From: Candidatus Methanogranum gryphiswaldense
Lineage (GTDB): Archaea > Thermoplasmatota > Thermoplasmata > Methanomassiliicoccales > Methanomethylophilaceae
Direction of reading: 5' to 3'
NCBI GenBank assembly: GCA_019262145.1
Contig: CP076745.1
Span: 369,093-433,092 of the forward strand
Length of the DNA: 64,000 nt
This document shows positions 19,490 to 28,753 of this stretch, piece by piece. The notes under the pieces are model-generated. The model was given only the letters and a program-made list of their open reading frames with translations, did not search any database and was not told where the DNA came from. The translations under genes were made by a program, and so were the position numbers. Positions within the stretch are counted from its first letter, which is position 1; each line of letters opens with the position of its first letter.

Positions 19490-19908
19490 GCGAAGAAAGG
19501 GAGACCAGACTTTTCATGATCTCTCCTGATTCCATGCTTACACCTGACCAATTGGTCCGTATGGTGCATGCCATGGGCATGGAGGCCACGGTAAAGGAGA
19601 CCTGTTATGGTTGTCTTGTCGAGGGTCCAAGCAAGCTAGTGAGAGAGATCCTGGCCGCGGTCAGGGAGAAATATCCATATGAGGTATTCTCCAAGGTAAG
19701 GGCGTACCCCTGCGGAGATCCGAGAAGATGTCGTGCACAGCACGGTACGAGGCCCGGATTTGCGCAGTTGGAGGCTGAATGGGCGGCATTACCGTTGATA
19801 GAGCACGGACTAAAGTGTTCTGATGAAGGTAAAAAATACAAGGCCCATGAAGAAGAGAAACAACTTCCATTAGATGATTTTAAGAAGATATGCGAGGCGA
19901 GCAGATGA
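19486..19908 (+). CDS. mmp6: Methanogenesis marker protein 6
   Basis: A 140-residue protein with the mmp6 pattern: RLFMISPDSMLTPDQLVRM, KETCYGCLVEGP and YPCGDPRRCRAQHGTRPG. Four conserved-looking cysteines lie in two pairs, suggesting a metal site. Its biochemical role is not known, but the family is confined to methanogens and related archaea. The ATG overlaps the mmp3 stop by 4 bases, and the end overlaps the mmp5 start by 4 bases. Confidence 0.88.
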   Translation: MSEERETRLFMISPDSMLTPDQLVRMVHAMGMEATVKETCYGCLVEGPSKLVREILAAVREKYPYEVFSKVRAYPCGDPRRCRAQHGTRPGFAQLEAEWAALPLIEHGLKCSDEGKKYKAHEEEKQLPLDDFKKICEASR

Positions 19909-20339
19909 AGGTATTCATAGATCCCCCCAACAGCATGATATTATACGACTTGGTGGAGAGGTTCGGACATGAGCCTTTGTCCGCTATGGCGGCCATCCAG
20001 AACAAGATAGACAACATAGAGGTCGATATGCCGCCTATGAATGTGACCCTCGACGACGTGATCAGGGGTCTAAAGTACGCAGGAGTGGAGGTGCCTTCCG
20101 GAATAAGGGGCAGGTTGGCCATGTGGGGCCCGTTGATAGAGCAGGCGGATGCTGCGGTCATAATGATCGATGCACCGTTCAGTTTCGGTTGTGTTGGATG
20201 TGAACGTTCCAATGAGATGGTCAAATATCTTATCAAAAGACGTGGGATTCCCACAGTGACGGTCTACTACCCCAAGAATGAAGAGGAAGCAGAGACGGTC
20301 GTAGGGCAGGTAAAGGAGTTTTTGGAGGGATTGAAATGA
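19905..20339 (+). CDS. mmp5: Methanogenesis marker protein 5
   Basis: A 144-residue protein starting [21 protein letters not shown], with the [17 protein letters not shown] motif (two Cys separated by two residues) near residue 100. This gives the family its likely metal or Fe-S site. ATG 19905 overlaps the mmp6 stop as ATGA, the same pattern as elsewhere in the operon, and is preferred over ATG 19890. Function unknown; co-transcription with the MCR activation genes is clear. Confidence 0.88.
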   Translation: MKVFIDPPNSMILYDLVERFGHEPLSAMAAIQNKIDNIEVDMPPMNVTLDDVIRGLKYAGVEVPSGIRGRLAMWGPLIEQADAAVIMIDAPFSFGCVGCERSNEMVKYLIKRRGIPTVTVYYPKNEEEAETVVGQVKEFLEGLK

Positions 20340-21559
20340 CCATAAAGATCGCGCAACTTTCATGCGGAACAGAATATAGTAGCGTTCAGTACGAGATCGA
20401 TAAGGCAGCACGTTCAGTTGGTGCGAAGGTCGTCTATCCTGATGTATCATTTGAGGACATAAACGAGGCCGTTAAGAGGTTTGGATTCAATCCAAGATCG
20501 CCTCAGTTGAAGCTCATGATAGCAAGAGCGATCAAACTGGCTGATAAGAAATACGATGCTGATGCCGTTTTCATAACATCATGTTTCAGATGTGCTGAGG
20601 CCGCATTAGTAAGGAACGAATTGAGAAGATTCATACAGGAGAACACGAACCTGCCAGTGGTCACATATTCTTTCACAGAGAGACTCAAGGCAGCTCAGTT
20701 GCTTACGAGGATGGAGGCACTGGTGACGATCGTTACAAAGAAAGACCTTCTCGCGAGAGAGAGACAGACGGGACTTACCGCAGGCCTAGATTCTGGATCC
20801 AGTACCACCAAGGCCGTGATAATGCAGAATAACAAGATCATCGGGAAGGATTGGACAAGCACAGGGGATGTGGTCAAGTCAGCACAACAGGTGCTTGAGA
20901 ACGCCATGAAGGAAGCAGGAGTTGAATTCAAACAGATAGAGGCCCTGGGTACAACCGGGTACGGTCGTTTCAATCTTGGAAAATTCTATAATGCCAAGTT
21001 GGTCCAAGAAGAGCTTACGGTCAATTCCAAGGGCGCTGTGTGGCTTGCAGACAGGCAACGCGGGGAAGCAACGATACTCGATATCGGAGGAATGGACAAC
21101 AAGGCCATCACCGTAAGGAACGGTGTTCCCGATAACTTCACAATGGGAGGCATATGTGCCGGTGCATCTGGAAGATTCTTAGAGATGACGGCCAAGAGAC
21201 TCAAGATAGAGATAGAGGAACTCGGGAAGCTTGCAGACAAGGGAGATTGGAGAAATGCGAAGATGAACTCCTATTGTTCCGTCTTTGGTATCCAGGACCT
21301 TGTTACAGGATTGGGAGAGGGAAAATCCTTTGAGGATGTCGCGGCGGCTGCATGTCATTCTGTTGCTGAGCAGGTCTATGAACAGCAGCTTCAGGAGATC
21401 GACGTCAGGCATCCAATAATACAGGTCGGCGGCACATCTTTGATATCAGGGCTTGTCAAGGCCGTTGGAGAGGTATTGGGAGAGCGTCCGATAGTTCCAC
21501 CGAATTCACAATACATCGGAGCTGTCGGAGGTGCCCTGCTGAGCTCAGGGCTCCTGTGA
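20336..21559 (+). CDS. mmp15: Methanogenesis marker protein 15, BadF/HgdC-type ATPase
   Basis: A 407-residue protein. Residues 1-140 form an N-terminal domain with Cys ([15 protein letters not shown]); from about 145 an ASKHA ATPase of the BadF/BadG/HgdC type follows, with [15 protein letters not shown] (phosphate 1), [14 protein letters not shown] (phosphate 2), [14 protein letters not shown] and CSVFGIQDL holding the cluster-binding cysteines, and [11 protein letters not shown] (adenosine). In other systems such proteins are ATP-driven low-potential electron donors holding a [4Fe-4S] cluster. A similar part in reducing the MCR activation clusters is a fair inference. Confidence 0.9.
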   Translation: MTIKIAQLSCGTEYSSVQYEIDKAARSVGAKVVYPDVSFEDINEAVKRFGFNPRSPQLKLMIARAIKLADKKYDADAVFITSCFRCAEAALVRNELRRFIQENTNLPVVTYSFTERLKAAQLLTRMEALVTIVTKKDLLARERQTGLTAGLDSGSSTTKAVIMQNNKIIGKDWTSTGDVVKSAQQVLENAMKEAGVEFKQIEALGTTGYGRFNLGKFYNAKLVQEELTVNSKGAVWLADRQRGEATILDIGGMDNKAITVRNGVPDNFTMGGICAGASGRFLEMTAKRLKIEIEELGKLADKGDWRNAKMNSYCSVFGIQDLVTGLGEGKSFEDVAAAACHSVAEQVYEQQLQEIDVRHPIIQVGGTSLISGLVKAVGEVLGERPIVPPNSQYIGAVGGALLSSGLL

Positions 21560-21568
21560 GGGGAATAA

Positions 21569-22129
21569 ATGGACATTGAAGTAGAAAGTACTGAACAGTA
21601 TGGGATAGATTCATACAAAGCCCTATTCGAAGAGATAATGTCAGATATAGGTAAGGCCGCGTTGATCGATAAGGCAAAGTTGGTCTTGGATCCTCACCGT
21701 CCGCTTTTCATATTCTCGATAAGGCTCAGGTCAGAGCCTGCAAGCAAGAAGATAGGGGATGTGGCCAATATAAGGTCGGAGGGAAATAATGTGCACATCA
21801 CAACCACCGATGAGAGGTATGCACCAGACATCCTCAGTCAGCTTTGGAAGGTCTATGGTAGGGGAGCCGTTGTACAGCAGACGCGTTTCGACATGGATGT
21901 CAAGGGAGCGAAGGGGGACGTCATCAGTTCCATGATCATAGCCTCAGGTGAAGAATCGATGAAAGAGATCGTCGGGTCCCTCTGGAGGACAATGCCAGAA
22001 GGGATAAAGAACAGGCACACGTACATAGATGGTCCTGTAGTGACCGTAGTGGCCACTGAAGAGATACTCCTGAAAGATATGTTGGAGGACGGTCTCAAGG
22101 TCCACAAGGAAATGAGAGGTGTTGTCTGA
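21569..22129 (+). CDS. mmp17: Methanogenesis marker protein 17
   Basis: A 186-residue protein recognised by QYGIDSYKALFEEIMSDIG at the N terminus and the RHTYIDGPVVTVVATEE segment near residue 150. Mmp17 has been reported as a subunit of the MCR activation complex. A GAGGGG ribosome site stands 9 bases upstream. The last base of the TGA is shared with the first base of the mmp7 ATG. Confidence 0.85.
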   Translation: MDIEVESTEQYGIDSYKALFEEIMSDIGKAALIDKAKLVLDPHRPLFIFSIRLRSEPASKKIGDVANIRSEGNNVHITTTDERYAPDILSQLWKVYGRGAVVQQTRFDMDVKGAKGDVISSMIIASGEESMKEIVGSLWRTMPEGIKNRHTYIDGPVVTVVATEEILLKDMLEDGLKVHKEMRGVV

Positions 22130-23058
22130 TGTTCAAGGTCATAATGTATGACGGTGGAGTATACCGCTCGGATGAGCTTTATGAGATGATAGAGGATGTG
22201 GGAGGTGTCGTAATTCAGAAGACCAAAAGTGCCCAGATGCTTACTGTCATAATGTCCATACCGGAGGAAGATTCCGCTATGATCGAGGCGTTATGCATCG
22301 ACATCGGTGGTGTGGTCAAGCCAGTTCCGCTCGCCGGTACGGAGATAGCGGTTGTGGGCCCTACACTGGGACGTCATCATATGCCGCATCCAATATGCGA
22401 CATCGCCGAGGAACTCAGGAGATATGGGGCTATCACCGTTGTCATGGGTCTTGCAAGAGGAAGAGGTAAGGCAACTGCTCAGATTAGTCTCGAGGAGAGA
22501 CTGATAATAGAGGAGTACGACGCCGCTGTATTTTCTCTTGGTAATTTCAAAGAGTGCATTGAAGCAAAGAAGGATCTCTTCAAGGATGTGAGGATACCTG
22601 TAGTGTTGGTATCTGGTCCTCAGACGGAAGGTTTGGAGGGATACTGTGATGCAATGGTATCCGGTGTTGGAAGAAAGGCATCCAGGATGAGGACTGCATC
22701 TGAAAGGGCGAAATTGGACGAGATAGCGGATCGCGTCGAGGATGTTCTGAAGCAAAAGAAGAAGCTAATGGAGGAGGATCCCCTATTCGTAAATCCCGGA
22801 GAGATAAAAGTGCTTCTTGAAGATTATGAGCCGATCAATATGTGTCTGAGGCCTGCACCGATAGTTCTGCACATGGACGGCCTCAGATTAAAGGTCTCAT
22901 ATGAGGAACATGCAAAGATAATAGGGGAGATGGAAGTCTACGGCCGTAAACTATCAGATGTATGTAAAATCACACCGTCAAAGATCGATGATAGTAGCAT
23001 AATCATGCGCATCAAGACCCTCTCAGAGATCGAATACGAGGACTCTAGGAAGAAATGA
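22129..23058 (+). CDS. mmp7: Methanogenesis marker protein 7
   Basis: A 309-residue protein with an N-terminal MFKVIMYDGGVYRSDELYE and a McrC-like core: VVGPTLGRHHMPHPICDIAEELRRYG, VVMGLARGRGKATAQ and VFSLGNFKECIEAKKDLF. Mmp7 has been reported in the activation complex with McrC, Mmp3, Mmp17 and A2. The shared PICDI / PVCEI pattern with McrC indicates common ancestry. TGATG overlap with mmp17; the end overlaps the DUF123 gene by 4 bases. Confidence 0.9.
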   Translation: MFKVIMYDGGVYRSDELYEMIEDVGGVVIQKTKSAQMLTVIMSIPEEDSAMIEALCIDIGGVVKPVPLAGTEIAVVGPTLGRHHMPHPICDIAEELRRYGAITVVMGLARGRGKATAQISLEERLIIEEYDAAVFSLGNFKECIEAKKDLFKDVRIPVVLVSGPQTEGLEGYCDAMVSGVGRKASRMRTASERAKLDEIADRVEDVLKQKKKLMEEDPLFVNPGEIKVLLEDYEPINMCLRPAPIVLHMDGLRLKVSYEEHAKIIGEMEVYGRKLSDVCKITPSKIDDSSIIMRIKTLSEIEYEDSRKK

Positions 23059-23462
23059 TACGAAAAGGAACATATGTTCTATTCGTGGTCCTTTCGAGAG
23101 AGATCGAAGTGGATATCGGTTCTCTGGGTCTTTGTCATTTTGATCCTGGGACATATTGTTATGTAGGTAGTGCCATGGGGGGTATCGATCAGAGAGTGAG
23201 AAGGCATCTCTCGGATAATAAGAAGATACGCTGGCATATTGATAGACTGACCTTAATATCAGATCATAAGGAGGCGTATGAATCATATCCAGATTTTGTT
23301 CCCGAATGTGAATTGGCGTACATCGCAGAAAGGTGTGGTGCCATGCCAGCAATCAAAGGGTTCGGATGTTCAGATTGTTCTTGCATGACACATCTTTTCA
23401 TGGTCACAGACGAGGTCAAAGATCGGTTGATCCTTGAAGCGGGTCTAGTTCCTTTCAAATGA
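23055..23462 (+). CDS. DUF123 GIY-YIG-like nuclease domain protein
   Basis: A 135-residue DUF123 protein: GTYVLFVVLS and CYVGSAMGGIDQRVRRHL take the place of the GIY-YIG core, followed by RWHIDRL and a Cys-rich tail (ECELAYIAERCG, FGCSDCSCMTHLF). DUF123 proteins are related to endonuclease III/GIY-YIG enzymes and presumably act in DNA repair. It overlaps mmp7 by 4 bases and so belongs to the MCR activation operon by position, although no functional link is evident. Confidence 0.82.
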   Translation: MIRKGTYVLFVVLSREIEVDIGSLGLCHFDPGTYCYVGSAMGGIDQRVRRHLSDNKKIRWHIDRLTLISDHKEAYESYPDFVPECELAYIAERCGAMPAIKGFGCSDCSCMTHLFMVTDEVKDRLILEAGLVPFK

Positions 23463-23831
23463 ATTTTATTCATCAAGAGGATATTTAAGGAAAATGGGTC
23501 GTTGAAATTCTGTCCGTATTTGTTATATCGTAAAAGATGTTCCTCCAATAATCCGAAGAAAATGGTAACTCTGTCGGGTACTGAGGTGAGAAAAGTTCCC
23601 TCTCTACTATCCGGGTAGCCCCGTCCCGAACCAGTGATTCACATGTCCACGCCTGCGAAGTACACTTTCCTCTAATATGCGGCGAGTGGCGTACATTAAT
23701 TGGCTACAAAATACAACAATTAGTGTGAGAATCAAAAACGGGGCTTACAAATTCAAAGTACTGGACTTTTCTTTGATAACAGATATATTTTCAATCGTTA
23801 GAGATTTAATGTCAGAGGATAATCGTGTATC
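23463..23831 (+). other. 369-base intergenic region, possible small RNA at about 23510-23700
   Basis: A TATA-like ATATTTAAGG at about 23480-23489 would start a transcript near 23510. The part 23560-23700 is richer in G and C than its flanks and has local pairings: CTAC/GTAG around 23605-23618, ACGCC/GGCGT between about 23649 and 23692, and GTAGCC (23615-23620) with GGCTAC (about 23701-23706). It does not match tRNA, 5S, SRP or RNase P RNA on my reading. A second TATA-like GATATATTTT at about 23780 probably serves the DUF2975 gene. Confidence 0.25.
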
Positions 23832-24356
23832 ATGGATGAGATGGAAAAAGAACGAAATCTAAAAAAATTAGGCGAAATAAGCCATTACGCGTCAATAGCT
23901 ATTTGGTTAGTATTGATCGTTTCGTTGATATCCATAGTCGTTTCTTTAGCGATAATCACCATGATCGCTATGAATTATCCTCCGATGATGGAGATGATAA
24001 TGCATATGAGGACCACTAAAGAGAATGCACTTTACAATTACTCGTCCACAGCAATAATAAGCGCGGTCTCATTCATCATGATGTTGTTCATGATCCGTTT
24101 TTTCGAAAACATAAGGGCGTCTTACACACCCTTCACGTTGGAGAATGCCAAGATTCTCAAGGATTCGTCAATAGTTATGTTGTTATCAGCAGGCTTGATG
24201 CCCATAACATTTGTTATTCTTGCCTCTTTGTTGAAACAAAAATACGAGATAAATATCGAATTGTTACTTTTCGTATTGGCACTGATCGTTTACTGCATAT
24301 CATTAGTGTTCCGTTACGGTGCTTTACTGCAAAAGGAATCCGATGAAACTCTCTGA
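23832..24356 (+). CDS. DUF2975 membrane protein
   Basis: A 174-residue protein with four predicted membrane helices, at about residues 19-45, 75-95, 115-135 and 142-162, and a short charged N terminus. The layout fits DUF2975. Family members are typically encoded next to a small YozG/HTH_26 regulator, exactly as here (the HTH gene starts 9 bases downstream). The function of the pair is unknown. It is probably a membrane stress or signalling module controlled by its partner. Confidence 0.8.
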   Translation: MDEMEKERNLKKLGEISHYASIAIWLVLIVSLISIVVSLAIITMIAMNYPPMMEMIMHMRTTKENALYNYSSTAIISAVSFIMMLFMIRFFENIRASYTPFTLENAKILKDSSIVMLLSAGLMPITFVILASLLKQKYEINIELLLFVLALIVYCISLVFRYGALLQKESDETL

Positions 24357-24365
24357 GGTGTAAAA

Positions 24366-24587
24366 ATGGCGATCATCTTGAGATTGGACAGAGTGATGGC
24401 AGATAGAAAGATGTCACTCAACGAACTTGCCCAGAGAGTGGGCATATCTAATGTCAATCTTTCGAATATAAAGACCGGAAAGATATGCGCCATAAGATTT
24501 TCTACGCTTGACGGGATCTGTAGGGTATTGGATTGTCAGCCCGGGGACATTCTAGAATATTGTGATGAAGATGACGATTCGAAATGA
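24366..24587 (+). CDS. Small XRE/HTH_26 transcriptional regulator
   Basis: A 73-residue protein, almost entirely one Cro/C1-type helix-turn-helix: ILRLDRVMADRKMSLNELAQRV, GISNVNLSNIKTGK and FSTLDGICRVLDCQPGDIL, ending in an acidic tail DEDDDSK. This is the standard partner of DUF2975. The spacer GAGGTGTAAAA supplies a ribosome site. Likely autoregulates the two-gene unit. Confidence 0.88.
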   Translation: MAIILRLDRVMADRKMSLNELAQRVGISNVNLSNIKTGKICAIRFSTLDGICRVLDCQPGDILEYCDEDDDSK

Positions 24588-24717
24588 TCGTCTTTTTATG
24601 TTGTGGATATCAAACGTCCAGGTATGATTTTCCAAGTCACAACGCTTATAACATATCAGTCAATACCCTTCCTTATTATAATAGGTCACACTTTAAATTA
24701 AAAGTGGAGGACTCAAT

Positions 24718-27438
24718 ATGAATTGTGGGGACAACCAGACCAAAAAATTGACGGCCGATGCCGTAGAAGAGCTCCAGATCGCATTCGCTGGTAAGACCAA
24801 AGTGTGCGAGTCCGGAAACAAAGTAAAAGCAGCCATTTGCATCCAACCCTCGACCGTTGAAGAGGTCAAGGAGATCATTACATACGCTAAGAAGAACAAC
24901 TATTCGGTTACTTCCAGCAACAAATCAGTATGGACCATTGATGCTCAGAAGACAGAATGTGGTGGCATCTTTGTGTGCCTACGTTCCTTTGAGAAGATAG
25001 GTGATGTAGACCCCGTTGCCATGTCAGTAAGGGTAGGGGCCAGTGCAAAGTGGAAGGATGTTCTGGAAAAAGTCTCGAAGGCAGGTTTCACAGTCGGTTC
25101 CCGTCCTACAGATCTTGACAAGAGCGTAGGTTCATGGGTAGTGACAAATGGTGTCGGGGTAGGATCTTACAAATATGGATCTGCCAAGGACAACGTACTA
25201 AGTGTACAGGCCGTCACGGCTGAGTCACTTATCGTCGAGACAGGGTACGATAATATCGGATACTACATGTCCGGTTATAATCTCACCCAGCTCTTTTCAG
25301 GTTCTGAAGGAACCCTTGGAATTGTGACAGAGGTCACATTGAGACTCGCACCTGCAGGGGTCACAAAGATCGTTGCGTACAAGTTTGCAAACACCGTCTT
25401 AATGAATGAGGCAATTCAGAAATTAGTACATCATCCAAGCGTGAAACCATATGATATTTCGTTCTGCAGCGAGAACACGGCGCTGCTTCTTGCTCTTCAG
25501 GGAGCACAAGAATTCGTAGATCTTGAGGAAATAGAACTGGATGCAATATTCGCAGGTTCTGCAAAATTGGAGTCTTCCGAGGCTGACAAATATTGGACAA
25601 TAAGATCCAACCATAAGATACACGGTGAACATGTTATAATTCCAGCCAAGAATTGGGAAAAACTTGTAAATGTGATAAGCGGAAAATATCACGGATCCAT
25701 ACCAGATCGCAGTTCTGCAGTGTTCACGACAGGTTCCGATGGAGCCGAGGCAGTTGCGGAGAAGGCGAACGAACTTGGCGGAAGGAAGATAACCGGCGCC
25801 TCTTTCGAATGGACGCCGTATTGTCTCAAAGGCGAAGCAGATAAGGACCTTGACAGAACGGTAACGCCTGAAATAATAGCAGCATTGAAGGATATCGTAG
25901 GCGAAGCGAACGTAGCGACAGAGGGAATGGAACTAATGCTTTACAGCAAGGACATGGCCCCCCTTCCCAAAATGGCGGGTTTTGCGTTCAATAACATTCC
26001 AGATGCTGTTGTGAGGCCTTCTACGGTAGATGAGATCTCTAAGGTCGTAGCACTTGCGTACAAGCACGGCATACCTGTGATCCCAAGGGGCAATTCGTCG
26101 TGGGGTCTTGGCGGATGTCAGCCAACATGTCGCGGAATAGTCATCGATATGTCATCCAAATTCAACAAGGTCCTTAAGATGGACACAGAGGGGATGGCAG
26201 TCAAGGTCGGTTGCGGATGCACATGGAAATCATTGTTGGATGAGTGCATGAAGAAAGGTTACATCATCGGATCGTATCCATCATCCTTCCCTTCTGCAAC
26301 GTTAGGAGCCTGGCTCGCTACGAACGGAATGGGTATCGGATCATACAAATATGGGGCTGCCAAGGACAATGTTCTCAATATGCAGGTGGTCTTAAGCGAT
26401 GGGACGATCCTTCAGACCGGAGACGATAATGTCGGTGCATACTACAAAGGATACAACCTTAACCAGATATTCTCAGGTTGCGAAGGGACGCTCGCGGTCT
26501 TCGCAACAGTGACCTTTAGGCTTCACCCGATGGGAAAGATCAGGCCTTTGGCATACGAGTTCGATCAGTTGGCGCAGGCCAACGGAGTGATCCAAAAGAT
26601 CGTCAATCATCCAAGTATCAGGCCGTTGCATGTTGCATGGTCCGATTCCCTTCACTTTGCTAACCAGAGGAAGGCAGGTTTCCCGGCACCAGATGTGAAG
26701 AATCTGCTTCTTGTGACACTTCAGGGAGATGAGAAGTTCATCGCTTTGGAAGAGAAGGTCATAGATGAGATTGTCGTAGAGGACGGACTTGGAAAGAAGA
26801 TAACCGATGAACATATTCCTGCACACGAGTGGGAAGAGAGATGCTATGAGTTCAGGGCCAGGAAGGTCGGTGTCGGAGAGATACCCGCTGAAGTCATAGT
26901 TCCAGCACATGAATGGGGAGCTTTCGTCGGTGCGTGTTACAAAGGTTTCGAGGAGATGAAGATGGAAGCGGGAGGTGTGATCGGCGTAATGGTCGACCGC
27001 AACACTACGCTTTTCATGCCTTACTATTTCAAGGACGATGAAGGAATGCTCGGAATGACGGCATTCGGATTCAACTTCTATCTGGGAGATGTTGCTTCCA
27101 AATATGGCGGAAGGACGACCGGATTCGGTATATTCTTCGCGTGGAACCTCGATAATGTCCATGATTCCGATACAGTGGAGTACATGAGGGATCTTAAGAC
27201 GATCATGGATCCTCACGATGTTGTCAATCCAGGTCATGTAGTTTGCGGAAAGACGAGATTCGGGGTCAACATGAGCAAGCAGCTTATGGGACTCGGAAGC
27301 GGAATGATGCAACTTATCAAGAAGATGCTTCCTGCCAACACAACATTCGCGGACAACAATAAAAGATTCAGGTACATCGAGCTCGAAGAGCGTAAAGAGC
27401 GCGACAGATTCCACAAGCTCGGTGACGGTTCACAGTAA
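24718..27438 (+). CDS. Tandem-duplicated GlcD-like FAD-dependent oxidoreductase
   Basis: A 906-residue protein made of two GlcD/lactate-dehydrogenase-like units in one chain. Unit 1 spans about 30-400 and unit 2 about 425-860. Both contain near-identical blocks: PSTV-E-EV/EI, NGVGVGSYKYGSAKDNVL against NGMGIGSYKYGAAKDNVL, and GYNLTQLFSGSEGTL against GYNLNQIFSGCEGTL. The FAD loop is canonical only in unit 2 (IPRGNSSWGLGG) and degenerate in unit 1. No Fe-S domain is present. GlcD-type proteins in Methanomassiliicoccales have been discussed as partners of HdrD. A TATA box TTATTATAATAG precedes it, with ribosome site GGAGG. Substrate unknown. Confidence 0.82.
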   Translation: MNCGDNQTKKLTADAVEELQIAFAGKTKVCESGNKVKAAICIQPSTVEEVKEIITYAKKNNYSVTSSNKSVWTIDAQKTECGGIFVCLRSFEKIGDVDPVAMSVRVGASAKWKDVLEKVSKAGFTVGSRPTDLDKSVGSWVVTNGVGVGSYKYGSAKDNVLSVQAVTAESLIVETGYDNIGYYMSGYNLTQLFSGSEGTLGIVTEVTLRLAPAGVTKIVAYKFANTVLMNEAIQKLVHHPSVKPYDISFCSENTALLLALQGAQEFVDLEEIELDAIFAGSAKLESSEADKYWTIRSNHKIHGEHVIIPAKNWEKLVNVISGKYHGSIPDRSSAVFTTGSDGAEAVAEKANELGGRKITGASFEWTPYCLKGEADKDLDRTVTPEIIAALKDIVGEANVATEGMELMLYSKDMAPLPKMAGFAFNNIPDAVVRPSTVDEISKVVALAYKHGIPVIPRGNSSWGLGGCQPTCRGIVIDMSSKFNKVLKMDTEGMAVKVGCGCTWKSLLDECMKKGYIIGSYPSSFPSATLGAWLATNGMGIGSYKYGAAKDNVLNMQVVLSDGTILQTGDDNVGAYYKGYNLNQIFSGCEGTLAVFATVTFRLHPMGKIRPLAYEFDQLAQANGVIQKIVNHPSIRPLHVAWSDSLHFANQRKAGFPAPDVKNLLLVTLQGDEKFIALEEKVIDEIVVEDGLGKKITDEHIPAHEWEERCYEFRARKVGVGEIPAEVIVPAHEWGAFVGACYKGFEEMKMEAGGVIGVMVDRNTTLFMPYYFKDDEGMLGMTAFGFNFYLGDVASKYGGRTTGFGIFFAWNLDNVHDSDTVEYMRDLKTIMDPHDVVNPGHVVCGKTRFGVNMSKQLMGLGSGMMQLIKKMLPANTTFADNNKRFRYIELEERKERDRFHKLGDGSQ

Positions 27439-27632
27439 TTAAATTTTCCAAACTTTTTCAATTTATTTTTCATGATATTTTTGATATTTGCACGGGGTGC
27501 CGTCGATATTTTGCAATTATTATCAAAGATATCTTTATCTGAATTTCATATTAACACTACTTATTTATTCGTGTTATTTATTACGTTACCTAGATCAGTA
27601 TTGTGTTAAATGATTGATCTTGAGGCATTTGA

Positions 27633-28712
27633 ATGAACAATAAACAACTATATGCAATAGTAATCGTGCTTGTAGTGGTGATCGCTGGTGCAGGGGTTGC
27701 CGTTCTAGTAATGAAGGATGACAATAACAACGGAGGTTCGGTGACCGTGACCGATAGTCTTGGCAGGGAAGTAACTGTTGAAGATACAGATTCAATATTC
27801 TGCATAGGTGCGTGTTCGCTTAGGCTGGTATCGTATTTTGATGCTGTTGATGACGTATGTGCTATGGAAACCGAAGGAACCTTTAATTGGAGTACCGGTC
27901 AGACATATTATGTGGTCTATCAGGACTTCTTCGAGTCTCTTCCTGAGAGTGGGACTGACGCTGAAAGTGTCGCTGTGCTCAATCCGTCTGTTGTGATAAC
28001 ATCAACATTAGCTGATGTTTCAGCTGCGGATACTTTCCAAGACAAATGCGGATGCCCCGTATATGTCATAAATGCTGATGTTGAATTTGATGCTGATTAT
28101 TTCTATGAGCAGATAACCTCGTTGGGAGATTTGTTTGGCGAGAAGGCGAGAGCAACTGAATTGAACAGCGGTATCAAAGCAATGATCTCTTCAATAGAGT
28201 CAGCCGTATCAACATCTTCGTCCACAGCATATGCATGTGGAATGTTCTATTACGGTGGGTCTTCTCTGTTAAAGGCATCAGGTAACTATCTGCCATTCGA
28301 CTATTCTGATGTTACTAATGTAATGCCCGGATCCTCCAACAAACAACCCTACACCATAACCCTTGAGACCCTGTGCAGTTATGATCCAGATTATATTTTC
28401 ATAGATGATGTTAATATCGAATCTGTACTTTCAACAATAAGAACTGATATTACTGACAATACAGGTCTCGAAGACGTAAGTGCAATCGAGAATGATAAGA
28501 TATATTCTACTATGATCTACAAATATTATGGAACTAACTGGGACAATCAACTTATCAATTCGTATTTCATTGCGGTCTTAATGGATTCTGACAGTACATG
28601 GACATTTGAAGACATGGCGAATAATGTTCTTGAGTTGTTTTACGGAGACGATGCTGTAACTTATGAAGCTCTTGCTGAGATTCAGGGTGGTTGCGCAAAA
28701 GTAGTACTTTGA
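27633..28712 (+). CDS. Substrate-binding lipoprotein-like component of a FecBCD/BtuFCD-type importer
   Basis: The 359 residues start with an uncleaved or cleaved membrane anchor (LYAIVIVLVVVIAGAGVAVLV), then a periplasmic-binding fold of the TroA/FepB/BtuF class: VTDSLGREVTVEDTDSIFCIGA, SVAVLNPSVVITST, FYEQITSLGDLFGE and LETLCSYDPDYIFIDD. Such proteins bind Fe-siderophore, haem, cobalamin or free metals outside the cell. The ligand cannot be told. It heads a four-gene unit with permease, ATPase and a methyltransferase. The 194-base upstream gap is AT-rich, with a 12-base palindrome AAAGATATCTTT at 27525-27536. Confidence 0.85.
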   Translation: MNNKQLYAIVIVLVVVIAGAGVAVLVMKDDNNNGGSVTVTDSLGREVTVEDTDSIFCIGACSLRLVSYFDAVDDVCAMETEGTFNWSTGQTYYVVYQDFFESLPESGTDAESVAVLNPSVVITSTLADVSAADTFQDKCGCPVYVINADVEFDADYFYEQITSLGDLFGEKARATELNSGIKAMISSIESAVSTSSSTAYACGMFYYGGSSLLKASGNYLPFDYSDVTNVMPGSSNKQPYTITLETLCSYDPDYIFIDDVNIESVLSTIRTDITDNTGLEDVSAIENDKIYSTMIYKYYGTNWDNQLINSYFIAVLMDSDSTWTFEDMANNVLELFYGDDAVTYEALAEIQGGCAKVVL

Positions 28713-28753
28713 GAGTGCTTTAAACATTTTTCAAATTTTTTAATAGGGAGAGG

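Noticed and set aside
23600-23706. Possible 5S rRNA, because of a CCCGAAC run and a GTAC...GTAC pairing
   Set aside because: The other 5S marks (GAAGTTAAG-like segment, terminal helix I, helix V pairing) are missing.
23677-23862. 61-codon frame overlapping the start of the DUF2975 gene
   Set aside because: No ribosome site, overlaps the better-supported gene and part of a possible RNA element, and has no recognisable sequence.
26473-27414. Minus-strand frame of 313 codons under the FAD oxidase gene
   Set aside because: The plus strand encodes clear GlcD-like sequence throughout; the mirror frame has no promoter or domain.
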